64,000 bases of DNA from Betaproteobacteria bacterium (GTDB lineage Bacteria > Pseudomonadota > Gammaproteobacteria > Burkholderiales > Casimicrobiaceae), in contig JAPUER010000004.1 in assembly GCA_027492485.1 (NCBI GenBank), positions 1-64,000 on the forward strand, written 5' to 3'. Every line of letters begins with the position of its first letter. Within the stretch, counting starts at the first letter, position 1. The translations under genes were made by a program, and so were the position numbers. Below, piece by piece: positions 45,173 through 54,016 of the stretch. The notes beneath the pieces were generated by a model. That model saw nothing but the letters and a program-made list of their open reading frames with translations, did not search any database and was not told where the DNA came from.

Positions 45173-46304
45173 GAAGGAGGTGGAAGCGGCAACCGGCTTT
45201 CCGCGGCCGCTCGCGGGATGCCGCGTGCTGGATTTGTCGCTATTGCTGCCGGGGCCTTACTGCACGTGGCTCCTGGCCTGTTTCGGCGCCGAAGTCATCA
45301 AGGTCGAGCCGCCGACCGGCGACCCGGTGCGGCGTATGAACCCGGCGCTGTTCGCGATGCTCAACCGCGGCAAGCGCTCGGTCACCCTCGACCTCAAACA
45401 GGCGGAAGCGCGTGACGACTTCCTGGCGATGGTGGCCAATGCCGACATGGTCGTCGAAGGTTTCCGGCCCGGCACGCTTGATCGACTTGACCTGTCGGTG
45501 CAGCAACTGCGGGCAACGCAACCGCGCCTGGTGGTCGGGTCCATCTCGGGCTTTGGCTGGACGGGGCCGTATCGCGAGCATGCCGGCCATGACATCGGCT
45601 TCCTCTCGCTGGCGGGTTATTTCGCCGTGCCATCGCAGCTCGACCACCAACTCGTGCGCCCGCAAGTCCGTCTGGCAGATATGGTGGCGGGCCAATCGGC
45701 CGCGCTGGCGCTGACCATGGCCAGGATCGAGGCGCAGCAGACGGGACAGGGTTGCCATGTCGATGCCTCTATCTACGATGCGACGATGGGCTGGACAGCA
45801 CCGATGCTGCTGGGCACGCCAATGGACAAACCCCCCGCCGAGCTTGCACACGTCATGGCCGACAGCGCTCTCTATCGCACCAGCGATGGTCGCCATCTGT
45901 GCATCGCCACACTGGAAGACAAGTTCTGGACGAATTTCGCCCGTGCCGTCAGCGACCTGGCACCGGCCCTCAGCGACGAGCGCTGGCAAACGCGCAAGGG
46001 TCGCGACCAGTACAAAGTGGCGCTGGCGGAAGCCCTGACCCAAGCCATCGCCTCGCAACCGCTGTCGGTGTGGCTGGGCAAGCTTCAAGGGGTTGATACT
46101 GCGGTCGAACCGGTCTACACCGCCCGCGAAGCGCTGGACGATGCGCATGCCAGAGCCCGGGGTTTTTTCAGCGAACACGGTGCCGACGGTCAACCGGAAA
46201 TCTTCTTTCCGGCGATGTTCGACGGTCACAAACATCCTTCGCTCGCGGCATCACCCGCACTGGGTGCCGATACGGCCGGGCAGCTTGCCGCCGCCAAGTC
46301 TTGA
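45162..46304 (+). CDS. CaiB/BaiF-type (class III) CoA-transferase
   Basis: A 380-residue CoA-transferase. It opens with PLAGCRVLDLSLLLPGPYCTW, has KVEPPTGDPVRRM and the later RLADMVAGQSAALAL, where the Asp of ADM corresponds to the catalytic aspartate of the family. GTG 45162 overlaps the dehydrogenase stop and has GGAG 7 bases upstream; GTG 45165 is equivalent. It may move CoA between an intermediate and a donor such as succinyl-CoA, as a second route of acid activation beside the synthetase. The genes are coupled, so all three likely act on one substrate. Confidence 0.92.
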   Translation: MVSEKEVEAATGFPRPLAGCRVLDLSLLLPGPYCTWLLACFGAEVIKVEPPTGDPVRRMNPALFAMLNRGKRSVTLDLKQAEARDDFLAMVANADMVVEGFRPGTLDRLDLSVQQLRATQPRLVVGSISGFGWTGPYREHAGHDIGFLSLAGYFAVPSQLDHQLVRPQVRLADMVAGQSAALALTMARIEAQQTGQGCHVDASIYDATMGWTAPMLLGTPMDKPPAELAHVMADSALYRTSDGRHLCIATLEDKFWTNFARAVSDLAPALSDERWQTRKGRDQYKVALAEALTQAIASQPLSVWLGKLQGVDTAVEPVYTAREALDDAHARARGFFSEHGADGQPEIFFPAMFDGHKHPSLAASPALGADTAGQLAAAKS

Positions 46305-46326
46305 TGAATCAGAGGCAAATCGACGC

Positions 46327-47766
46327 ATGAATTCCGCCATCAATCGCTACACCCGGCACTACATCAACGGCCAGTGGACTGAGAGTACAGGCACCGAGTC
46401 GTTTGACTCATACAACCCGGCCACCGGGCAACTGTTGTCGCACACGCAGTTTGGCAGCGAGGCCGATGCCGACGCCGCGGTGCAGGCGGCGCAGGTCGCG
46501 CAGACCGCGTTCGCGCGAACGACCCGTCAGGAACGGCTGGACATGCTGCAACGCATCGCCGAGAGCTACAAGAAGCATCAGGAGGCGTTGGTCGAAACGG
46601 TCATGCAGAGCCTTGGTGCGCCGCGCATTTTGTGCGAGCGACTGCAGGTGCCGGCAGGGCTCATGCAGGTGCAAGCCTGGAGTCGTGTGCTGGCCGACTT
46701 TGCGTTTGAAGAAAAGCGCGGTCGCCACCTATTGCGGCAGCAGCCGGTGGGTGTCAGTCTCTGCATTACCTCTTGGAACTGGCCGCTCAATGGTCCGATG
46801 GGTGTCCTGCTGCCGTCGCTCGCCGCGGGTTGTGCGACGGTCTGGAAACCCAGCGAACATGCGTCAGCCACTGCCGTGCTGCTGACACAGGTGATGCATG
46901 ACGCCGGTTTGCCGCCCGGCGTGTTCAACATGGTGCTCGGTAATGGTCACGTGGTGGGCCGACGCCTGGTCGGCGATCCGGCAGTGGCTATGGTGTCTTT
47001 CACCGGCTCGGTACGTGCGGGCAACGCCATCGGTCAGGCTGCGATCAGCAAGTCGAAGCGAGTCGTCCTTGAGCTTGGCGGCAAGTCGCCCTTCATCGCG
47101 TTGCCGGACGCCGATTTGCCTGCGGCCGTCAAGGCATGCATGATGGGGTTGCTACGTAACAGTGGCCAGTCCTGCAACGCGCCCTCGCGCCTGCTCGTAC
47201 CCAACGCAAGACTGGCCGAAGCCGAGGCCATTGCCGCTGCGGTTGCCCGGCATGCGGTAGTCGGCGATCCAGCCGATCCGTTGACCCAGGTCGGCCCGTT
47301 GGGCAATGCAGCGCATTACGAAACCGTGCAGCGCTTCATTGAACGGGGCATACGCGACGGCGCCCATGTCGTCGCCGGAGGCACCGGGCATCCGCCTGAC
47401 CTCGAGGAAGGCTGGTACGCCCGACCGACGGTCTTCAGCCGCGTTCCGGCCGATGCCTTCATCGTGCAGGAGGAGGCGTTCGGTCCGGTGCTGGTGATCC
47501 AGGGGTATGACCATGTCGACGAGGCCATTGATCTCGCCAACCGCAGCGAGTTCGGCTTGTCGGCTTACGTCGTCGGGATCGACGTTGCACAGGCGACGGA
47601 AGTCGCTGGCCGTCTGCAGGCGGGCATGGTGCACATCAACGGCGCCGAGATGGATCTGTCGATGCCGTTTGGTGGCTTCAAGCGCTCGGGCGTCGGACGC
47701 AAGTTCGGTCCGGAGGGTTTGAAAGCCTATCTCGAATCGCAATCCATCCTGCTGCCCGCCGCCTGA
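46327..47766 (+). CDS. NAD(P)-dependent aldehyde dehydrogenase
   Basis: A 479-residue ALDH. The catalytic Cys is in NSGQSCNAPSR (about residue 283), the general-base Glu in LELGGKSPF (about 249), and the cofactor motif FTGSVRAGNAIG at about 225. The true start is ATG 46327 (NRYTRHYINGQWTES is a typical ALDH opening); a longer in-frame ATG at 46093 lies inside the CoA-transferase gene. It would oxidise an aldehyde to the acid used by the synthetase or transferase. It lies 22 bases after the CoA-transferase gene. Confidence 0.95.
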   Translation: MNSAINRYTRHYINGQWTESTGTESFDSYNPATGQLLSHTQFGSEADADAAVQAAQVAQTAFARTTRQERLDMLQRIAESYKKHQEALVETVMQSLGAPRILCERLQVPAGLMQVQAWSRVLADFAFEEKRGRHLLRQQPVGVSLCITSWNWPLNGPMGVLLPSLAAGCATVWKPSEHASATAVLLTQVMHDAGLPPGVFNMVLGNGHVVGRRLVGDPAVAMVSFTGSVRAGNAIGQAAISKSKRVVLELGGKSPFIALPDADLPAAVKACMMGLLRNSGQSCNAPSRLLVPNARLAEAEAIAAAVARHAVVGDPADPLTQVGPLGNAAHYETVQRFIERGIRDGAHVVAGGTGHPPDLEEGWYARPTVFSRVPADAFIVQEEAFGPVLVIQGYDHVDEAIDLANRSEFGLSAYVVGIDVAQATEVAGRLQAGMVHINGAEMDLSMPFGGFKRSGVGRKFGPEGLKAYLESQSILLPAA

Positions 47767-47848
47767 TCCCGCCGACGAACAGGCGGTGCGCGCCTGCTCA
47801 AAACCCGTTGCCGAATCGAACAATCCAAACAAACCAAAGGAGCTCAAC

Positions 47849-48838
47849 ATGAACGAAACCATCTCCCGTCGCCAGGCCCTCATATCGCTCGCAGCGCTCG
47901 GCGCGAGCACGTTGAATGTGCCGCTGCTGCGCGCGCAGGAGACCTACCCGACTCGCGGGCCGATCAAGATCATCGTGCCGTTGCCCGCCGGAGGGGCTGC
48001 CGACGCGTCGGCACGTGTTCTCGCAGCGACTTTGCAAACGCAGATGAAGCAGACGGTCATCGTCGACAACCGTCCCGGCGGCAGCTTCGTGGTGGCGATG
48101 CAGGCCATCGCGCAGTCGGCAGCCGATGGCTACACGCTTATGCACATCAATCCGGGGATGTGTGCCGCGCAGGTGGCACTGAAGAAAATTGATGTGCTGA
48201 AGAACCTGGTGCCGATCTCGCTGATGGGTTCGATGCCGACCGTACTGTCGGTGCCGGCTTCGTCGCCAATCAAGTCGGTGAAGGAGCTGGTCGCTGCTGG
48301 CCTGGCGAAAGCCGGTGCACTGAATTACGGATCGGTGGGGATTGGCAGTCTGGAGCACTTGTGGGCGTCTAACTTCAGCAAGCGTCACAATCTGAACGCG
48401 GTGCACGTGCCATTCAAAGGCATGCCGGAAGCCGCGACCGCGCTGGTTTCTGCGGACATTCAGTTTCTTCCGCTTGCACTATCGGTTGCCTTGCCGTTCA
48501 TCCAGAAGGACATGCTTCGCCCGCTTGGCGTGACCGACAACCAGCGCAACCCATCGCTGCCCAATGTGCCGACCTTGAAAGAGCTTGGATTTGATGACCC
48601 GGCACTAGTGTTTTGGGGCGGCCTGGCTGCGCCGCGCGGCACACCGGCGGCCATCGTCGAGCAACTGCGCGACAACATCGCTACTGCCGTCGCCTCGTCG
48701 GAGGTCAAGACGCGATTCGCCGGCATGGGCACGACGGCGTTCGGAAGTCCGACATCGCAGTCCTTCGAAGCCCTCGTTGCGCAGGATTTGGCCTGGCTCA
48801 ACGAAGCAGTCAAGGGCGCCAATCTGCAACTGAATTGA
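47849..48838 (+). CDS. Tripartite tricarboxylate transporter substrate-binding protein (Bug family)
   Basis: A 329-residue periplasmic Bug protein. The N-terminus carries a twin-arginine-like signal (SRRQALISLAALGAS, cut after LRA-QE). YPTRGPIKIIVPLPAGGAADASAR is the family-typical start of the mature protein, and GMPEAATALVSADIQFLPLAL comes later. AAAGGAG lies 6 bases before the ATG. The membrane subunits TctA and TctB are not nearby, which is usual for orphan Bug proteins in Burkholderiales. It may capture the substrate or an acid product of this operon. Confidence 0.92.
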   Translation: MNETISRRQALISLAALGASTLNVPLLRAQETYPTRGPIKIIVPLPAGGAADASARVLAATLQTQMKQTVIVDNRPGGSFVVAMQAIAQSAADGYTLMHINPGMCAAQVALKKIDVLKNLVPISLMGSMPTVLSVPASSPIKSVKELVAAGLAKAGALNYGSVGIGSLEHLWASNFSKRHNLNAVHVPFKGMPEAATALVSADIQFLPLALSVALPFIQKDMLRPLGVTDNQRNPSLPNVPTLKELGFDDPALVFWGGLAAPRGTPAAIVEQLRDNIATAVASSEVKTRFAGMGTTAFGSPTSQSFEALVAQDLAWLNEAVKGANLQLN

Positions 48839-48864
48839 TCCGCCCAATCCAGAGGTTCACCCGT

Positions 48865-50568
48865 ATGAATAACCCATACATGGGCCACCCGGCGCCGGTG
48901 GTTGCCGGCCCGCGCGGGGCCATCGCCAATGCCGACTTCATCGCGCACGGCCGTTCACTGTCGCGCAGGCTGCACAAGGTCACGGACCGGATCTACTGTC
49001 AGTTAGGCAGTTGCCTGGGCAATTCGACGCTGGTGCTCGGCGATCAGGGCATGATCGTCGTCGATACGGGTGACTGCGTGCAGCAGTCGGTCGAGCAACT
49101 GGAAGATTTCCGCACGGTGACGGAGCGGCCGGTCAGCGCGCTGATCTACACGCACAGCCACTATGCGCTGGGCTCGCGAACTTACGTGCCGGTCGGACAG
49201 GACGACACGGTGCCGATCTACGCGCATAAGGATCTGATGCAGGTCATGTCGCGCGCCCTCGGCGATCTGGCCCCCTTCCTCACCCGCCGCGTGGCGATGC
49301 AGTTCGGCATGTTCCTGCCGGCCGACGGGCCGGATTCCATGCCCAACCAGGGGCTCGGCGAAATCTTCTTTCCCCTCGATCGTTACCGGCCGCAGCCGGG
49401 TTTCGTGCGCCCCAACCACTGGCTCGACGACGGTCAGAGCGAACGTATCGACGGTGTCCCGTTCCAGTTCTGGCACCACGCCGGGGACACAGACGATACG
49501 CTGCTGATCTGGATGCCCGATGATGGGGTGGTCATCAACAACATCGCCTGGCCGGTCATGTTCAACATCTACACGCTGCGCGGCGAGATGTTCCGCAACC
49601 CGGCCCGGCTGCTGCCCGGCCTGGACCGGATACTGGAATTGCAGCCGCGTCATCTAGTGGGGGTACATGGTGTGCCGATCAGCGGTGAAGCTGAAGTCCG
49701 GCGTGCGGTGACCGACTATCGCGACTGCATCCAGTTCACCTACGATCAGACGGTGCGCGGCATCAACCTGGGTCTCTCGCCCGATGAGCTGGTCCGCTTT
49801 GTCAAGCTGCCAAAAGCATTGGCCGAGGGCCGCCTGACAGGTCAATACTATGGCGAACTGCCGTTCTATGTGCGGCAAATTTATGCCGGTCTGGTCGGCT
49901 GGTTCGGCTCGGACACGGTGGAGCTACACCCACTGCCCGAACAGGATTCAGCGCAACGCTGGTGCGCGCTGGCGGGAGGCACCGATGCGGTGCTGGCGCA
50001 GGCGAAGCAGGCGCTTTCGAAGAAGGAGTACCAGTGGGCCACTGAATTGGCAACCCAGGCCTTGCGCGCGGGGGCCGATACCGCCGACGCGCGGCAGCTC
50101 AAGGCGGATGCCCTGCGCGCCATGGGCCAGGTCACCACAGCGGCGAATACCCGCTCCTGGTATCTGACGCAGGCGCGCGAGCTGGAAGGGCAGGTCGACA
50201 CACATCGGTTGCCGATTACCTTCGTGACGGCCGCCACGGTGCGGCAATTGCCCGTCGCCACCTATGTCAACGCCATGCGTTTCAGACTGAATCCCGCGCT
50301 GAGCGACAGTGGTGCTCGTTGCGTGCACCTAAGTCTTGACCGGTCGGACTTCACGCTGAATCTGCGCAACGGCGTCGTCGTAGTGTCGCCCGGATTGAGC
50401 GGAGTACCCGATACCCATATTCGTATGGGATTGGCACAGTGGGCCACGCTCGTGGCCGGCGACATCAAGCACCGCGCAGAGCTGGCGGCCGCCGAAATGG
50501 TCGTTGACGGCGATCGCGCGTTGGCCGAATCGGTGCTGGCAGCATGGCTACCGGCGACTGGAATTTAA
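48865..50568 (+). CDS. Alkylsulfatase-like metallo-beta-lactamase-fold protein 1 with altered metal site
   Basis: A 567-residue protein of the BDS1/SdsA1 alkylsulfatase family: an N-terminal MBL fold (about residues 35-290), a dimerisation domain (about 300-430) and an SCP2-like C-terminal domain (about 445-567). The metal motif HxHxDH is changed to H97-S-H99-Y-A101-L102, so the third and fourth ligands are lost. The family's later Glu of AENATH is replaced in VINNIAW. The MYTLRG-type stretch is kept (NIYTLRGEMFRNP). ATG 48865 has AGAGG 9 bases upstream. It is paired with a second homologue 13 bases downstream. Sulfatase activity is doubtful; a hydrolase with a changed site or a structural partner is possible. 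Confidence 0.85.
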   Translation: MNNPYMGHPAPVVAGPRGAIANADFIAHGRSLSRRLHKVTDRIYCQLGSCLGNSTLVLGDQGMIVVDTGDCVQQSVEQLEDFRTVTERPVSALIYTHSHYALGSRTYVPVGQDDTVPIYAHKDLMQVMSRALGDLAPFLTRRVAMQFGMFLPADGPDSMPNQGLGEIFFPLDRYRPQPGFVRPNHWLDDGQSERIDGVPFQFWHHAGDTDDTLLIWMPDDGVVINNIAWPVMFNIYTLRGEMFRNPARLLPGLDRILELQPRHLVGVHGVPISGEAEVRRAVTDYRDCIQFTYDQTVRGINLGLSPDELVRFVKLPKALAEGRLTGQYYGELPFYVRQIYAGLVGWFGSDTVELHPLPEQDSAQRWCALAGGTDAVLAQAKQALSKKEYQWATELATQALRAGADTADARQLKADALRAMGQVTTAANTRSWYLTQARELEGQVDTHRLPITFVTAATVRQLPVATYVNAMRFRLNPALSDSGARCVHLSLDRSDFTLNLRNGVVVVSPGLSGVPDTHIRMGLAQWATLVAGDIKHRAELAAAEMVVDGDRALAESVLAAWLPATGI

Positions 50569-50581
50569 CGAGGAATAGAAC

Positions 50582-52315
50582 ATGGCACACGCACTCGACC
50601 GCTATCGCGGCGAACCAATTGCGCTGATCGACGGACCGCGCGGCGCACGGGTTGCTGCTTCGACACTGAAAGCGATCACTGCCACGTTCGCGGTGGCGCC
50701 CCGGATGATCGAGGTGGCTCCGAAGATATGGAATCTGGTTGGCATCGGGATTTCCAGTCGCATGATGATCGAGGCACCCGAAGGCCTGGTGATTTTCGAT
50801 ACCGGTGACGATCTGGAGGATGGCGAAAAGGCGCTTGCGGAATTCCGCAAGGTCAGTGACAAGCCGATCAAGGCCATCATTTACAGCCACAACCACTACG
50901 CTCATGGCACGCAGGCCTTTCTGCGCGAAGCGCCGGATGCGATCATCATCGGCCATCACGATGTCAACAAGTTCCTGACCGAGATCGCGACCGGCTTTGC
51001 GTCCGGTGGCGAATTCCCGGAGGCGATGCCCGCGTTGACGGCGCGCTACGAACGCCAGTTCGCGTTGCATCTGCCGCCGGAAGGACCGGATACGGGCCTT
51101 GGCGCGATCATTCCGCCAGGCAAGGCCAAGGGCACGGCGCTTGCCACCCATCTGGTGCAAGACGGGCAGGAGATGGTGGTGGCCGGGCTGCGCATGCAGT
51201 TTTTCACGCGCTACTTCTCGGATTCGGAGGACAGTCTGACGGTCTGGGTCCCCGAACTGGACGTCGTCTACAACAACTTCCTGTGGCCTAGCCTCTTCAA
51301 TTTCTACACGCTGCGTGGCGACGTCTTCCGTGACCCGAGCGCATGGCGCAACGGCCTGCGCGTGATCCGCGATATCGGGCCGACCTACCTCGTCAATACC
51401 CATGCGCTGCCAGTCGTTGGCAAGGCGGCGGTCAAACAGTCGCTCGAACTCTACATGGATGCGATCAGCTACATGATCGACCAGACGCTGCGCGGCATCA
51501 ACAAGGGACTGTCACCGGATGCATTGAAGGACTTCGTGCGGCTGCCGGAGGTGCTGCGCAATTTCCCGAACAATGCGGAGATATACAGCGAGTTTTTCTA
51601 CTTCCCGCTGCACCTCTATCACCACGTGTTCGGCTGGTTTGACGGCGACGCTGCCAGCGTGCATCGCCTGCCGCTGGCAGATGAGGCGGCGCGCATCGTC
51701 AAGGGCTTCGGCGGCGCCGCGGTGGTATTGCAGCAATACAAGGATGCGATGACCGACGGCGATCTGGTCTGGGCCAGCCGCCTGATCGGCTGGCTGCTAG
51801 CCACCGAGCCGGGCAACGGCGACTATCGTCACGCCCAGGCAGAGACGCTGCGGCAGATCGCCTACCGCGCGCCAAACACGATTGCGCGCCACTTCTGCCT
51901 CACCCAGGCACTCGAACTGGAGAACAAGATCGAACCAGTCCGTTCGGTGTTGCCGACGGTTGATGCGATCCTGGCGGCCGAGCCGGGCCGCTATGTCAAC
52001 TTCTTCCGCATCCGGCTTGATCCGGCGAAGGCGGGTGAGCTGCGGCAGCGACTGTGCATCGACATCGCTGACAAGGCACAACGCCATGGCCTGCAAGTCC
52101 GCAATGGCATTTGCGAATATCTGCCGGCACCGGCGATTGAGGACGACGATCTGGTCTTGCGCGTGAGCCACGCCGACTGGGCACGCTTCTACCTGGGGCG
52201 AATCGGCATTCGCGAATTGCTTGCGATCCCGGGCGCTGTGACGCCCACACAAGCGCGAGCGGTCGAAGCTTTCCTCGCACTCTTTGATAGCGCCGCACAA
52301 GCCTGCGGCACCTGA
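50582..52315 (+). CDS. Alkylsulfatase-like metallo-beta-lactamase-fold protein 2 with altered metal site
   Basis: A 577-residue paralogue of the protein encoded just upstream, with the same three-part layout. Here the motif reads H103-N-H105-Y-A107-H108, so both first histidines and the last one are kept but the Asp that binds the second zinc is Ala. The later region has VVYNNFLWP in place of the AEN-type metal Glu, and LFNFYTLRGDVFRDP is kept, as is a His in NTHALP. It probably binds at most one metal in the usual manner. Two homologues in tandem suggest a heteromeric enzyme. There is no signal peptide, unlike secreted SdsA1. Confidence 0.86.
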   Translation: MAHALDRYRGEPIALIDGPRGARVAASTLKAITATFAVAPRMIEVAPKIWNLVGIGISSRMMIEAPEGLVIFDTGDDLEDGEKALAEFRKVSDKPIKAIIYSHNHYAHGTQAFLREAPDAIIIGHHDVNKFLTEIATGFASGGEFPEAMPALTARYERQFALHLPPEGPDTGLGAIIPPGKAKGTALATHLVQDGQEMVVAGLRMQFFTRYFSDSEDSLTVWVPELDVVYNNFLWPSLFNFYTLRGDVFRDPSAWRNGLRVIRDIGPTYLVNTHALPVVGKAAVKQSLELYMDAISYMIDQTLRGINKGLSPDALKDFVRLPEVLRNFPNNAEIYSEFFYFPLHLYHHVFGWFDGDAASVHRLPLADEAARIVKGFGGAAVVLQQYKDAMTDGDLVWASRLIGWLLATEPGNGDYRHAQAETLRQIAYRAPNTIARHFCLTQALELENKIEPVRSVLPTVDAILAAEPGRYVNFFRIRLDPAKAGELRQRLCIDIADKAQRHGLQVRNGICEYLPAPAIEDDDLVLRVSHADWARFYLGRIGIRELLAIPGAVTPTQARAVEAFLALFDSAAQACGT

Positions 52316-52336
52316 CGCCAGCGGAGCCTCATCGCC

Positions 52337-53950
52337 ATGAATACCGACACCTTTGACTACATCGTGGTTGGCGCTGGCTCCGGCGGTGCCGCAGCGGCGG
52401 CTCGCTTGTCGGAATCCGGCCAGCACAGCGTGCTGCTGCTGGAAGCCGGCCCGCGCGACAAAAACATCTGGACCCGCATTCCACTCGGCGTCGCCGAAGT
52501 GCTGAGTCGCGGCATCTACCTGCGCGATTTCTTCACCGAGCCCGATCCACAATTGCATGACCGAAAGATCTACTGGCCCCGGGGTTGGGCGACCGGTGGA
52601 TCAAGCACCGTCAATGGCATGGTGTGGGTGCATGGCACACCGCATCTGTACGACGAATGGGCAGCCGACGGCTGCCCCGGCTGGTCGTATGCGGAGCTGC
52701 GGCCGTGGTTCCGCAAGATCGAGAGCTTCAAGGGCGGTGATCCGGCCTACCGTGGCACCACGGGGCCGATGACCATTACCGAGTTTCAGTCCAACAACTC
52801 GCTGGCCGATGACTTCCTCAACGCCATCGTCGAGGCCAAGGTGGGTTCGCGTGTGAAGGACTACAACGCCGGGGGGCTGGGCGGCTCAAGGATGCAGATG
52901 AACACCCGTAACGGTGTGCGCTGCAACACACGGCTGGCCTATCTGGACCCCGCTGCGGGGCGATCCAATCTCACCGTGATGACGGAAACCCTGGCAACGC
53001 GCATTCGTTTCGATGGCAAACGCGCCACCGGCATCGAGGCGCGCTCGGCCGGGCGCGAAGTTTCGCTGACGGCGCGCAAGGAGATCATCCTTTGCGGCGG
53101 TGCTTTCAACACCCCGCAGTTGCTGGAGCTTTCAGGTGTGGGGCAGCGTGACGTATTGACGGCCGCCGGCGTGCCGGTGCTGCACGAACTGCCGATGGTG
53201 GGTGAAAACCTGTCCGAGCATGTCTACAGTCCAATCGTCTATCGCACGAAACCGGGTGTCAGCTGGAATAGCGTGCTGCGCGGCCCGGTTGGCAAGCTTG
53301 GCGCAGGTCTGCGCTACCTCGCGCGACGCGACGGCCCGCTGTCGAGCAACACCATCACGGCACAGGCCTTCGTTCCAGAACAAAGCGGAGGCAGCAAAGC
53401 GGACGTCAAGTTGCAGGTGCAGCAGATTTCCACGTCGGGCAACCGGAACAAGGGCAAGCTGGAAATCGACGCCCATGACGGCGTCACCATCGCATCGTTC
53501 CAGATTCGCCCGCATTCGCGCGGCTCATCGCACATCGTGGGTACCGATTCAGCGGCCAACCCACGCCTGATTTCGAATCATTTCACCGATGGCCGCGACG
53601 TCGATGCTTGCCTCACTGCGCTCCGAATGACCCGCCGCATCGCCGCGGCCGACTCGATGGCGCAATGGATCGTCGCCGAGGAGCGCCCGGGAGCATCCTG
53701 TGGCAGCGACGAGGCGTTAGTCGAATACCTGCGTGCGACGGGGGCGACCGCCTGGCATCCGGTCGGAACCTGCCGCATCGGCAGCGACCCGGCTCAATCC
53801 GTGGTTGACCCGCAATTGCGGGTGCACGGAATGCAGGGCTTGCGTATCGCCGACGGTTCAGCCATGCCGACCATTGCGTCGACCAACACGAACGCCATCT
53901 GCATCGTGATGGGCGAGCGCGTGGCCGAATTCATCCAGCGAGGAGATTGA
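52337..53950 (+). CDS. GMC-family FAD alcohol dehydrogenase (choline dehydrogenase-like)
   Basis: A 537-residue glucose-methanol-choline oxidoreductase. The FAD-binding motif VVGAGSGGAAAAARLSE is at about residues 10-26, GGSSTVNGMVWVHG at about 89-102 is the first GMC signature, CGGAFNTPQLLELSG at about 253-267 is the second, and the catalytic His lies in ATAWHPVGTCRIG (about 473) with Asn in STNTNAI (about 516-522). It would oxidise an alcohol to the aldehyde used by the ALDH of this operon. Relatives act on alkanols, choline or polyethylene glycol. It is the last gene of the operon. Confidence 0.94.
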   Translation: MNTDTFDYIVVGAGSGGAAAAARLSESGQHSVLLLEAGPRDKNIWTRIPLGVAEVLSRGIYLRDFFTEPDPQLHDRKIYWPRGWATGGSSTVNGMVWVHGTPHLYDEWAADGCPGWSYAELRPWFRKIESFKGGDPAYRGTTGPMTITEFQSNNSLADDFLNAIVEAKVGSRVKDYNAGGLGGSRMQMNTRNGVRCNTRLAYLDPAAGRSNLTVMTETLATRIRFDGKRATGIEARSAGREVSLTARKEIILCGGAFNTPQLLELSGVGQRDVLTAAGVPVLHELPMVGENLSEHVYSPIVYRTKPGVSWNSVLRGPVGKLGAGLRYLARRDGPLSSNTITAQAFVPEQSGGSKADVKLQVQQISTSGNRNKGKLEIDAHDGVTIASFQIRPHSRGSSHIVGTDSAANPRLISNHFTDGRDVDACLTALRMTRRIAAADSMAQWIVAEERPGASCGSDEALVEYLRATGATAWHPVGTCRIGSDPAQSVVDPQLRVHGMQGLRIADGSAMPTIASTNTNAICIVMGERVAEFIQRGD

Positions 53951-53964
53951 GGAGCGCGGCGACC

Positions 53965-53989
53965 GGGACTCGCGTAGCGCCACAGTCCC
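53965..53989. terminator. Hairpin in the convergent gap after the GMC gene (weak terminator candidate)
   Basis: GGGACT (53965-53970) pairs with AGTCCC (53984-53989) around a 13-base loop. There is no T tract on either strand, so it may be a rho-type or transcript-end structure and not a true intrinsic terminator. It lies between the converging GMC and thioredoxin genes. Confidence 0.3.
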
Positions 53990-54016
53990 TATCGGACGGC
54001 AACCGGGGCTGGCCGG

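Noticed and set aside
46093-46326. A longer start for the aldehyde dehydrogenase inside the CoA-transferase gene.
   Set aside because: The ALDH fold starts at ATG 46327. The 78 added residues are the CoA-transferase read in another frame.
48613-48864. A longer start for the first alkylsulfatase-like protein inside the Bug gene.
   Set aside because: It is out of frame with, and within, the intact Bug gene. ATG 48865 with AGAGG upstream is sufficient.
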